Positions 6,092 to 13,600 of a stretch of 15,036 nucleotides of DNA are shown here, piece by piece. How positions within the stretch are numbered: the first letter of the stretch is position 1; each line of letters begins with the position of its first letter. The stretch spans positions 1 to 15,036 of the forward strand of contig NZ_DASZGI010000234.1 in NCBI RefSeq assembly GCF_035938995.1. The letters run 5' to 3'. A program made the translations under genes and the position numbers. The notes under the pieces are model-generated. The model did not search any database. It was not told the DNA's origin and saw only the letters and a list, made by a program, of their open reading frames with translations. The DNA comes from DASZGI01 sp035938995. Its GTDB lineage: Bacteria > Actinomycetota > Actinomycetes > Streptomycetales > Catenulisporaceae.

Positions 6092-7378
6092 TCACCCCCG
6101 CAAGAACGCGTGCTCCACGTCCGCCGCCGCCAGCACACCGTAAATCGCACCATTCGGTTCGGTCACGAGATACTCCGGCGCCGGCGCAGCACGCAGGGCG
6201 GCTAGCAACCGCTCCCCGCCGAGATCGGTGGTCAGAGTCATCCCAGGGCGCAGGGCCCGCGACAGCGCGCCAACCTGTATCCACGGGTGGCGCTCCGGCG
6301 GAGTGGCGGTGACCGACGCCTCATGCACGATCGCGGTGGGCCGACCGTCATGGTCCACGACGACGACCGCACGGGCACCGATCTCAGCGGCCCTCCGCAG
6401 CGCCTCCGACAGCGGCAGGTCCGCGGTGACCGGCACGGCCCGGCGGGTGAGATTGCGGACCTGGAGCCGGGGGATCCGATCGCGCAGCTTGGCGATGGTG
6501 AGCGACTGGCTGGCGCCGATCCAGATGAACGCCGCGATGAAGGCCGCCCACGTGATCGTGTAGAGATCGGCGCCGCCGTTGTTCTGGTTCCGCCCCTGCC
6601 AGACGGCGAAGACCAACACGCCCACGGCCAGCGCGCGCCCGGTCCACGCGGCCGCGACGGTGCCGCTCATGGGCTTCTTGGTAACCGCCCAGACGATCGA
6701 GCGCAGCACGCGTCCGCCGTCGAGCGGCAGCCCGGGAAGCATGTTGAAGACTCCGACCACCAGGTTGGAGCTCCACACGGCGATGAGGATGTAGGCGGCG
6801 ACCATCAGCGCGGTCGAGGATGTGTGGCTGACCGGAGGCAGCGCCTTGAACACGCCGTAGAAGATGCCGCCCAGGCCGAACGAGAGCGCTGGTCCGGCTA
6901 TCGCCACAGCCAGTTCCCGCGCTGGGGTCTCCGGCTCGCGCTCGATCTCGGACACGCCGCCAAGGAAGTAGATGACGATGCGGCGCACTGGAAGGCCGAA
7001 CGCCTTTGCCACGACGCTGTGGGCCAACTCGTGTAGCAGAACGGAGAGGTAAAGCAGCACGGCGAAGCTGAAGGCGACCAGGAAGCGCGCGTTCCCGATC
7101 CGATCACCGAGCGTAGTGTCGCCCAGCTGATTGCCGAAGTAGTACGTGATGAAAGCGGCGATCAAGAACCAGGTCGGCGAGACGACGATCGGGATCCCGA
7201 ACGGACTGCCCATGCCCAGCCCGCCGCCGCTCTGCCGCGGCGGGGGTGCCTGGGGAGGCCGGCCCGTGTCGCCAGAGGGACCGCCGCCCGAATTCGGATT
7301 TACGTCGCTCACATAGGCGATGCTACGTGGATACGGCGGCGTGGGCTGACTTGGTCGGCCTCCGGTGATCGGATTCAT
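6092..7378 (-). CDS. M50 site-2 protease family membrane metalloprotease with CBS domains
   Basis: This is an intramembrane zinc protease of the S2P family, here of the CBS-containing subgroup (similar to Rip3-type proteins). The 428 residues begin with a cytoplasmic Pro/Gly/Ser-rich tail of about 55 residues. Hydrophobic segments follow at about 62-81, 99-115, 155-175, 190-213, 245-260 and 275-292. HELAH (116-120) supplies the two zinc His and the catalytic Glu; NMLPGLPLDGG (212-222) supplies the third zinc ligand, Asp220. Two CBS motifs occupy about 304-425 and often bind adenine nucleotides, so they may gate activity. No PDZ domain is visible. The ATG at 7378 has GAGG four bases upstream; a later GTG (YV|SDVNPNS, about residue 23) is an alternative without a ribosome-binding site. 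Its substrates, probably membrane-bound regulators, cannot be named. Confidence 0.93.
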   Translation of the reverse strand: MNPITGGRPSQPTPPYPRSIAYVSDVNPNSGGGPSGDTGRPPQAPPPRQSGGGLGMGSPFGIPIVVSPTWFLIAAFITYYFGNQLGDTTLGDRIGNARFLVAFSFAVLLYLSVLLHELAHSVVAKAFGLPVRRIVIYFLGGVSEIEREPETPARELAVAIAGPALSFGLGGIFYGVFKALPPVSHTSSTALMVAAYILIAVWSSNLVVGVFNMLPGLPLDGGRVLRSIVWAVTKKPMSGTVAAAWTGRALAVGVLVFAVWQGRNQNNGGADLYTITWAAFIAAFIWIGASQSLTIAKLRDRIPRLQVRNLTRRAVPVTADLPLSEALRRAAEIGARAVVVVDHDGRPTAIVHEASVTATPPERHPWIQVGALSRALRPGMTLTTDLGGERLLAALRAAPAPEYLVTEPNGAIYGVLAAADVEHAFLRG

Positions 7379-7494
7379 ACGACCTCGACACGGCGCACAC
7401 CATTCCTGCTCCCCATGCCGCTCCCGTCACCGCTCTTCGCTCGCTTCAACTCCCCCACTGCCCGTCCCCGTCCCACTCGTCTCCTCGCCCCACA

Positions 7495-7530
7495 CCGGTT
7501 CCCCACCCCTCGCCCGTTCCCCACCCATCG
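7495..7530. repeat. 18-bp tandem repeat, two copies
   Basis: Two adjacent 18-base units (7495-7512 and 7513-7530) match at 16 of 18 positions, sharing the core GTTCCCCACCC. The repeat lies inside the pyrimidine-rich tract and suggests the tract grew partly by local duplication. Confidence 0.7.
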
Positions 7531-7653
7531 CTCCCGCGCGTCACCCCATCCAGTCCCCGCACCTCTCCCCGCCCGTTCCCCTGTGGCTCTTTGCCGCACC
7601 CCTCCGTCGCGCCCGTTCAACCCCCACCCACGTCTCCCAGCCTCACCTCTCAC

Positions 7654-7707
7654 CCATGTCTCCCCCGCCCCATCGACCTCCCATGTCTCCCCCGCCTCAT
7701 CGACCTC
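7654..7707. repeat. 27-bp tandem repeat, two copies plus a degenerate third
   Basis: Units 7654-7680 and 7681-7707 differ at one base (C/T). A weaker relative (ACGTCTCCCAGCCTCACCTC) lies just to the left, at about 7630-7649. The repeat is inside the pyrimidine-rich tract. The near identity indicates a fairly recent duplication or continuing homogenisation. Confidence 0.85.
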
Positions 7708-7838
7708 CCGCTACCCGTTCCCGCAGCCTCTCGTGCTCCTTTCACCCCTCCACTATCAGCCCTCTACCACCATCGACCAGTCTTCATCTCCGTCACTCCA
7801 CTATTCCCACGCACCGATAAGAGTGCGGCGTGTGCCGT

Positions 7839-7855
7839 CCGACAATTACTGTCGG
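7839..7855 (+). promoter_or_regulatory. Inverted repeat over the ribosome-binding region of the RecB-family gene
   Basis: A perfect six-base inverted repeat CCGACA (7839-7844) / TGTCGG (7850-7855) surrounds the loop ATTAC and ends 11 bases before the ATG at 7867. Its right arm includes the first two bases of the only Shine-Dalgarno-like stretch, GGTGG (7854-7858). It could be an mRNA hairpin limiting ribosome access, or a repressor site. The structure is visible; the role is inferred. Confidence 0.5.
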
Positions 7856-7866
7856 TGGCTTCCGCT

Positions 7867-8778
7867 ATGGTCAGCGTCATGGACGGCACGATGGTGGGCG
7901 ACAGTGGTCCGGACAGCGCGGAGCCCGGGGCCTTATTCGAGGTCGAACAGCCTCCACAGCCCGTGCGTGTACCCGCGGCGCTGTCGCCATCGAGGGCGGC
8001 CGACTTCATGCAGTGCCCGCTGCTGTTTCGGCTGCGCACCATCGACAAGCTGCCCGAGCCGCCGAGCCCCGCGGCCACGCGCGGAACCCTCGTGCACGCC
8101 GTGCTCGACCGGCTCTTCGACCTGCCGGCCGGATCTCGCACGCCCGACCGAGCGGCCGAACTGCTGGAACCGGAGTGGGACCGCCTCGTCACCGAGACCC
8201 CGGAGCTCGGCACCCTGTTCAGCTCGCCGGACGAGGTCACCGAGTGGTTGGCCACGGCCAAGTCGCTGCTCGGCAAGTACTTCACGCTGGAAGACCCGAA
8301 CCGCCTCGAGCCGGCCAAGCGGGAGTGGTTCGTGCGAGCGGTCGTCGGCGAGGGCGAGGAGCGCCTCGTACTGCGCGGAGTCGTCGACCGGCTCGACATC
8401 GCTCCGGGCGGCCTGCTGCGCGTGGTCGACTACAAGACCGGTAAGGCACCGTCGCCCGGATTCGAGACCAAGTTCCTCTTCCAGATGAAGTTCTACGCGC
8501 TGGTGCTGTGGAAGCTGCGCGGCGTGGTGCCCAAACGGCTCCAGCTGATCTTCCTCGGCAGCGGCGATCTGCTGACCTACGATCCGGACGAACGGGATCT
8601 GCACTACACGGAACTGAAGGTGGTCGCCGTCTGGGCCGCGATCCGTTCAGCGATCCATACCGGACGCTGGACGCCGAGCCCATCCCGACTCTGCGACTGG
8701 TGCTCGTTCAAACCGATCTGCCCTGCGCACGGCGGCGAGACGCCTCCCGTTCCCGCGATAGAGATCGTCCAAGCCTGA
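7867..8778 (+). CDS. RecB-family PD-(D/E)XK nuclease with Fe-S cysteines
   Basis: This is a stand-alone DNA nuclease domain of the RecB/Cas4/AddB type, 303 residues from the ATG at 7867. Visible motifs are RGTLVHAVLDRLF (H77), the acidic GVVDRLD (D174), VVDYKTGK (D188, K190, the PD-(D/E)XK core) and the QxxxY motif FQMKFYAL (Q206, Y210). One upstream cysteine (MQCP, C50) and three C-terminal cysteines in CDWCSFKPIC (C276, C279, C285) form the iron-sulfur staple of AddB/Cas4-like nucleases. The frame is open back to 7591, but the upstream part lies in the pyrimidine tract and looks non-coding. ATGs at 7879 and 7891 are alternatives. From memory, a homologue (Rv2119) is divergent from trmI in mycobacteria. 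No helicase or cas gene is near, and the substrate is unknown. Confidence 0.9.
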   Translation: MVSVMDGTMVGDSGPDSAEPGALFEVEQPPQPVRVPAALSPSRAADFMQCPLLFRLRTIDKLPEPPSPAATRGTLVHAVLDRLFDLPAGSRTPDRAAELLEPEWDRLVTETPELGTLFSSPDEVTEWLATAKSLLGKYFTLEDPNRLEPAKREWFVRAVVGEGEERLVLRGVVDRLDIAPGGLLRVVDYKTGKAPSPGFETKFLFQMKFYALVLWKLRGVVPKRLQLIFLGSGDLLTYDPDERDLHYTELKVVAVWAAIRSAIHTGRWTPSPSRLCDWCSFKPICPAHGGETPPVPAIEIVQA

Positions 8779-8781
8779 CGG

Positions 8782-8907
8782 TCAGGCCGACGCCATCCGC
8801 GCCAGCACACGCACAGCGTCCGCCCAATCGCGCCGCTCTGCTTCCCGGCTCAACTCCGTAGCGCGGTAGTAACGCCATCCACGCGCCCCTCGGTGGCTAC
8901 CCCTCAT
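8782..8907 (-). pseudogene. 41-codon ORF, possible gene remnant or small gene
   Basis: Between the convergent nuclease and PL7 genes the minus strand encodes 41 residues from an ATG at 8907. They include WRYYRATELSREAERRDWAD and end VRVLARMASA. The amphipathic, Arg/Glu/Ala-rich helix pattern looks like the C-terminal end of a real protein rather than noise. An in-frame TAA lies eight codons upstream of the ATG, and there is no good ribosome-binding site. Its stop codon and that of the nuclease both fall within the palindrome CCTGACGGTCAGG (8774-8786), as expected for two genes ending tail to tail. I do not recognise the family. A decayed remnant is the best guess; a genuine small protein is possible. 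Confidence 0.35.
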
Positions 8908-8947
8908 GCTGCCCAGCTGCAAATCCGATTATCAGACCGTCGGGATA

Positions 8948-9901
8948 TCAGGACACGGAGAGCGAATAGAACGTGACCCGGCCGCCGTCGGAGGCCGAAG
9001 AACCGCTCGTCGCCTGCTGATAGTCGCCCGCTTGGAAGCGCTGATCAGTGCCCATAAACGCCGGGACGACCTGCGCGGTCGACTTCTGGGTCTGACCGTT
9101 GTACGTCGCGGACAGCCCGAGCGTGCCGTCGCCGTTGTCCGTGATCGTGTAGCTGAACGTGCCGTTGAGCGGCACGCCGGTCAGCAGCGTGATGCTCTGC
9201 GACGATGAACCGTGCAGCACCTGCTTGACGATGACGACGATGTTCCCGTCGCGGTAGTGCAACATCACGAACGGGATCGACTTGATCGAACCACCGCCGT
9301 GCACCTGGCCGACGCAGATGTCCGGATTGGACTGCGGTACCTGGCTCACGCTTACCGTCGCACTGAGCGTGTGAACTCCGCTGCCGAACATCCAGTCGTT
9401 CGTCGAGACCAGCTCAGTACGCGCATGCTGGGAGTTGGCCGTTGTCGCACCGGACGACGGAGCCCAGAACGTGAGGCTTCCGTCAGCATTGCTGGTCAAC
9501 CACGGCTCGGTGACTGCGGCGGTGCTGAGCTGCTTGGCGGTCCCGCTGAGACTTCCTGCGGAGTCGACCGGCAGGGTCAGCTTCCATCCAGCCAGCGCAA
9601 TCGGCCCGGAGACTGCGGGTGCCGAGGGCGCCACCGACGTGAGCGGCCCGGCGCTCGAGCTGGGCTGGGTCTCGTCGTCGCCGGTGGAGTCGGACGACGA
9701 GATGTCGGTCGGCGACCCCGCTCCTGCAGGTTGCGCGCTCGGCGAAGACACGGCGCCGGTCGCTGCCTGCTTCGAACCTCCGAACGAGCCGCTCATCACC
9801 AATCCCACCACGGTCAGGGTGGCGGCGAGCCCTACCGCGATACCCGCTAGAAAGCCTCGCCGTGCGTAGAACTGTTGCACCAACCAACTGCGCTCCGCCA
9901 C
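8948..9901 (-). CDS. Membrane-anchored PL7 (alginate lyase 2) family protein
   Basis: The protein has 317 residues. A short basic N-terminus precedes one hydrophobic segment (about 17-37), so it is a signal anchor or uncleaved signal peptide. A Ser/Pro/Thr/Asp-rich linker (about 41-98) looks like an extracellular spacer, and a beta-jelly-roll lyase domain spans about 100-317. The three PL7 signatures are present in altered form: RTELV (161-165; usually RTELR), QVH (199-201) and RFQAGDYQQ (288-296; usually a YFKAGxYxQ type). The catalytic His201 and Tyr294, and Arg161, are kept. The family cleaves alginate or other uronates by beta-elimination. The start is GTG with AAGGGG seven bases upstream. 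It is not part of a visible sugar-use cluster; the upstream gene is a HAD phosphatase. The substrate is uncertain because two motif residues are changed. Confidence 0.85.
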   Translation of the reverse strand: MAERSWLVQQFYARRGFLAGIAVGLAATLTVVGLVMSGSFGGSKQAATGAVSSPSAQPAGAGSPTDISSSDSTGDDETQPSSSAGPLTSVAPSAPAVSGPIALAGWKLTLPVDSAGSLSGTAKQLSTAAVTEPWLTSNADGSLTFWAPSSGATTANSQHARTELVSTNDWMFGSGVHTLSATVSVSQVPQSNPDICVGQVHGGGSIKSIPFVMLHYRDGNIVVIVKQVLHGSSSQSITLLTGVPLNGTFSYTITDNGDGTLGLSATYNGQTQKSTAQVVPAFMGTDQRFQAGDYQQATSGSSASDGGRVTFYSLSVS

Positions 9902-9981
9902 TGCCGAACCCCTTGATTCCGACTTCTGCCCGTGACCGGCCTGCGGATCAGGCAGGACGGACCGAGCCTACTGGGGTTCGG

Positions 9982-10010
9982 ATAACAACCATGTGAGCAT
10001 CTCAGAACAA
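9982..10010 (-). promoter_or_regulatory. Possible promoter of the PL7 gene
   Basis: On the minus strand TTGTTC (10010-10005) and TGTTAT (9987-9982) are separated by 17 bases and lie about 80 bases before the PL7 start. The -35 box overlaps the very end of the HAD gene. The matches to the consensus are partial, so this is tentative, but it would let the PL7 gene be expressed apart from metH-HAD. Confidence 0.25.
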
Positions 10011-10652
10011 AGCGCGCAGCGTGTCCAGGTTGACCGCCGCGATCGAGTCCATCATCGTCAGGCGCGGATGCGGCGGGATCACAGCCACGTGCGATATCGC
10101 CACCACCCGGCATCCGGCCGCAATCCCGGACGCGGTTCCGTTGGGCGAATCCTCGATGACAACGCAGCGCTCCGGTTCAACCTCGAGCAACCGGGCGGCC
10201 TTGACGTAGGGTTCCGGGTCCGGCTTGCCGAGTGTCACATCGTCACCCGAGACGGTGAACCAGAAATGATCGGGGCCTATCGAGGCGAGACAGGCATCGA
10301 CAATCCGCCGCGAGGACGCCGACACCAGTGCGGTCGGCATGCCCGCCGAGTCCAGTGCGGTCAACAGCTCTTTCGCTCCGGGCATCAGGTCCATGCCCTG
10401 GCCCAGGCGCTCGGCCATCGCGTCCTCGATCCGTACGTTCAGCTGTTCTGGTGTCAGCGGGATCCCGCTGACTTCCAGCAGGTACGCGACGGCGACCTCG
10501 TTCGGCTGCCCGAGCACCCGTGGCCAGTGCTCGGGCCCGAGTCGGTACCCGAACTCCGCCAGGATGGCCACCTCGGTGTCGAACCAGATCGGCTCGGAGT
10601 CGATCAGGGTGCCGTCCATGTCGAACAGCACGGCATCGGGGGGTGTGTGCAA
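10002..10652 (-). CDS. HAD-superfamily phosphatase (beta-phosphoglucomutase/sugar-phosphatase type)
   Basis: This is a cytoplasmic hydrolase of 216 residues with all four HAD motifs. Motif I is FDMDGTL (nucleophile D11, acid/base D13), motif II is VSASS (S111), motif III is the Lys in GKPDP (K143) and motif IV is IEDSPNG (E167, D168). The helical cap lies between motif I and motif II (about 17-85), as in subfamily IA, which includes beta-phosphoglucomutase and small sugar-phosphate phosphatases. Substrate specificity cannot be read from sequence. The start is TTG at 10652, with GGAAAG seven bases upstream. It begins 31 bases after the metH stop on the same strand, so co-transcription with metH is likely; a repair or housekeeping phosphatase role would fit but is inference. 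Confidence 0.92.
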   Translation of the reverse strand: MHTPPDAVLFDMDGTLIDSEPIWFDTEVAILAEFGYRLGPEHWPRVLGQPNEVAVAYLLEVSGIPLTPEQLNVRIEDAMAERLGQGMDLMPGAKELLTALDSAGMPTALVSASSRRIVDACLASIGPDHFWFTVSGDDVTLGKPDPEPYVKAARLLEVEPERCVVIEDSPNGTASGIAAGCRVVAISHVAVIPPHPRLTMMDSIAAVNLDTLRALF

Positions 10653-10683
10653 TGTTTCGCTTTCCGGTCTGTCGCGCGGGCGC

Positions 10684-13600
10684 TCACGCGTTGAAGTACT
10701 TCGCTTCAGGATGGTGGATCACGATGGCGTCGGTCGACTGCTCGGGGTGCAGCTGATACTCCTCGGACAGGTCCACGCCGATCCTGGACGGCTCGAGCAG
10801 CTCGACGATCTTTGCTCGGTCCTCGAGGTTCGGGCAGGCGCCATAGCCGAGGGAGAAGCGCGCGCCGCGGTAATCGAGCTTGAGCATTCCGTCCAGTGTG
10901 GCCGGATCCTGGGCGCCGAATCCGAGCTCGGCGCGCACCCGGGCGTGCCAGTACTCGGCGAGTGCCTCGGTGAGCTGGACGGACAGGCCGTGCAGCTCGA
11001 GATAGTCGCGGTAGGCATTGCCCGCGAACAGCTTCGCCGTCTCCTCGGCGATCCTGGATCCGACGGTGACCAGCTGGAACGCCACGACATCGGTCTCGCC
11101 GCCGTCTTGTGGGCGGAAGAAGTCGGCCAGGCACAGGTGCCGGTCACGCCGCTGGCGCGGGAAGGCGAACTGGGTGCGTTCGTTTCCGTGTTCGTCGAGC
11201 ACGATCAATGAGTCGCCTTTGGAGACGGCGGGGAAGTAGCCGTAGACGACGGCGGCTTCCAGCAAGTTCCCCGTGTGCAGGCGGTCGAGCCACATGCGCA
11301 GGCGCGGACGTCCCTCGGTCTCGACCAGTTCTTCGTAAGTCGGGCCGGCCTTCTGGCCCTGCGAGCCGCCAGATTGCGTGCCACGGTCACGGACCGCGCC
11401 GCCACCACCACGCGTTCCACGCAACCCCCACTGACCGAGGAACGTGGCGCGCTCATCGAGCCACGACGCGTAATCGGCGAGCGCGATGCCCTTGATCACA
11501 CGCGTGCCCCAGAACGGCGGGGTGGGCACGGGGTTGTCGGTCGCGACGTCCGAACGCTCGGGCATTTCACCCGGTTCGGTAACGATGAGCTGACTCGCCG
11601 GAGCCACGCGGCGCTTGCGCAGTTCGGGCAGAGCCGCACCGGGAGTACCGGCCTTGACTGCCGCGACCACGTCCATCAGTCGCAGGCCCTCGAACGCGTC
11701 GCGGGCGTAACGCACTTCTCCCTCGTACAGCTCGGCGAGATCCTGTTCCACGTAGGCGCGGGTCAGCGCTGCTCCACCCAGAAGAACCGGCCAGCGGCTG
11801 GCGACGCCGCGCGCGTTCATCTCCTGCAGGTTCTCCTTCATGACCACGGTGGATTTCACGAGCAGTCCGGACATGCCGACCACGTCGGCGTCGTGTTCTT
11901 CCGCCGCTTGCAGGATGGAGGAGATCGGCTGCTTGATGCCGAGGTTGACAACGCTGTAGCCGTTGTTGGTCAGGATGATGTCGACCAGGTTCTTGCCAAT
12001 GTCGTGCACGTCACCCTTGACTGTGGCCAGCACGATGGTCGCCTTACCCGAAGAGTCACTCTTCTCCATGTGCGGCTCCAGGTACGCGACCGCGTTCTTC
12101 ATCACTTCGGCCGACTGCAGGACGAAGGGAAGCTGCATCTGGCCGGAGCCGAACAGTTCGCCGACTGTCTTCATGCCTTCGAGCAGCACCTCGTTGACGA
12201 CGCTGAGGGCCGATCGGGTGGTGAGCGCCTCGTCGAGGTCCGCTTCGAGGCCGTTGCGCTCGCCGTCGACGATGCGCCGCTGGAGCCGTTCCTCGAGCGG
12301 TAGTGCGGCGAGTTCCTGCGCGCGCGACGCCTTTGCCGACGCCGCCGACACTCCCTCGAACAACTCAAGGAAGCGAGTGAGAGGGTCGTAGGCAGGCTCG
12401 TCGTCCGCGGCCGGCCGACGCCGGTCGTACACCAGGTCGAGCGCGACCTCGCGCTGCTCCTCTGGGATCCGCGAGATCGGCAGGATTTTCGAGGCGTGCA
12501 CGATCGCCGAGTCGAGGCCGGCCTCGACGCATTCGTGCAGGAAAACGGAGTTGAGCACCTGGCGCGCGGCCGGGTTCAGACCGAAGGAGATATTCGACAA
12601 GCCGAGCGTGGTCTGCACGCCGGGGTGGCGCCGCTTGAGCTCTCGGATGGCCTCGATCGTCTCGAGCCCGTCCCGCCGGGACTCTTCCTGGCCGGTGGCG
12701 ATCGTGAAGGTCAAGCAGTCGACCAGGATCGACGACTCGCGCACGCCCCAGCCGCCTGCCTCCCTCGGTCTCGTGATGTCGGCGATCAGCCGTTCGGCGA
12801 CCGCGACCTTCCGCTCGGCGGTGCGGGCCTGGCCCTCCTCGTCGATGGTCAGCGCGATCACACCCGCGCCGTGCTCCGCGACCAGCGCCATCGTTCGGGC
12901 GAAGCGGGAGTCGGGGCCGGTCCCGTCCTCGTAGTTGACCGAGTTGATCACCGCTCGGCCACCGAGTAGTTCGAGCCCTGCCTCGAGGACGTTCGGCTCG
13001 GTCGAGTCGAGCACGATCGGCAGCGTCGAGGCGGTGGCCATCCGGCCCGCCACCTCGCGCATGTCAGCCGCCCCGTCGCGGCCGACATAGTCCACGCATA
13101 GGTCCAGTAGGTGTGCGCCGTCGCGGATCTGGGCCCTGGCGATCTCGATGCACGCGTTCCAGTCCTCCGCCAGCAACGCCTCGCGGAACGCCTTGGATCC
13201 GTTCGCGTTCGTCCGCTCCCCGATCGCCAGGAACGAGGTCTCCTGCCGGAACGGGACGGTTTGATAGAGCGAGGCGGCGCCGGGCTCGGGCCGGGGCGAG
13301 CGGCGGACGATCTCCCGGCCGCGGACCCGCTCGACGACCTGCCGAAGATGCTCGGGTGTCGTGCCGCAGCAACCCCCGACGAGCGAGAGGCCGTAGTCGC
13401 GCGCGAAGGTGTCGAGCGCGTCAGCGAGTTCCACGGGGGTGAGCGGGAAGTCCGCACCATGCTGGCCGAGTACCGGCAGGCCGGCATTCGGCATGCAGGA
13501 GAGGCCGATGCTCGCCTGCTTGGCCAGGTAGCGCAGGTGCTCGCTCATCTCGGCGGGGCCGGTCGAGCAGTTGAGACCGATCATTTCGATGCCGAGCGGC

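Larger units (their letters stand above)
7379..7866. other. Divergent intergenic region with a strongly pyrimidine-biased tract
   Basis: This 488-base gap separates the M50 protease gene from the RecB-family gene. Counting by hand over 7381-7800 gives about 230 C, 85 T, 56 G and 49 A, that is about 75% pyrimidine on the plus strand, far from the balance of the flanking genes. All frames are open for long stretches because purine-poor sequence contains few stop codons; the resulting peptides are Pro/Ser/Thr/His-rich (plus) or Gly/Arg-rich (minus) and look non-coding. The tract would be a C-rich leader for the nuclease mRNA and a G/A-rich leader for the protease mRNA. It contains two short tandem repeats, and an inverted repeat lies near its right end. 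Confidence 0.85.

Noticed and set aside
7375..7653. A 92-residue Gly/Arg-rich minus-strand ORF whose stop overlaps the M50 start as ATGA, resembling translational coupling
   Set aside because: It lies in the purine-rich strand of the biased tract, where stop codons are rare by composition. Its residues are low-complexity and it has no recognisable motif.
7365..7820. A 151-residue plus-strand Pro/Ser/His-rich ORF and overlapping open frames in the pyrimidine tract
   Set aside because: All frames are open there because the DNA has few purines. The peptides show only composition, no domain pattern, and the start region overlaps the M50 gene.
7867..8778. Cas4 or CRISPR association of the RecB-family nuclease because of its Fe-S cysteines
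   Set aside because: There is no repeat array and no other cas gene in the window. The gene is a stand-alone conserved neighbour of trmI, as also recalled in mycobacteria.
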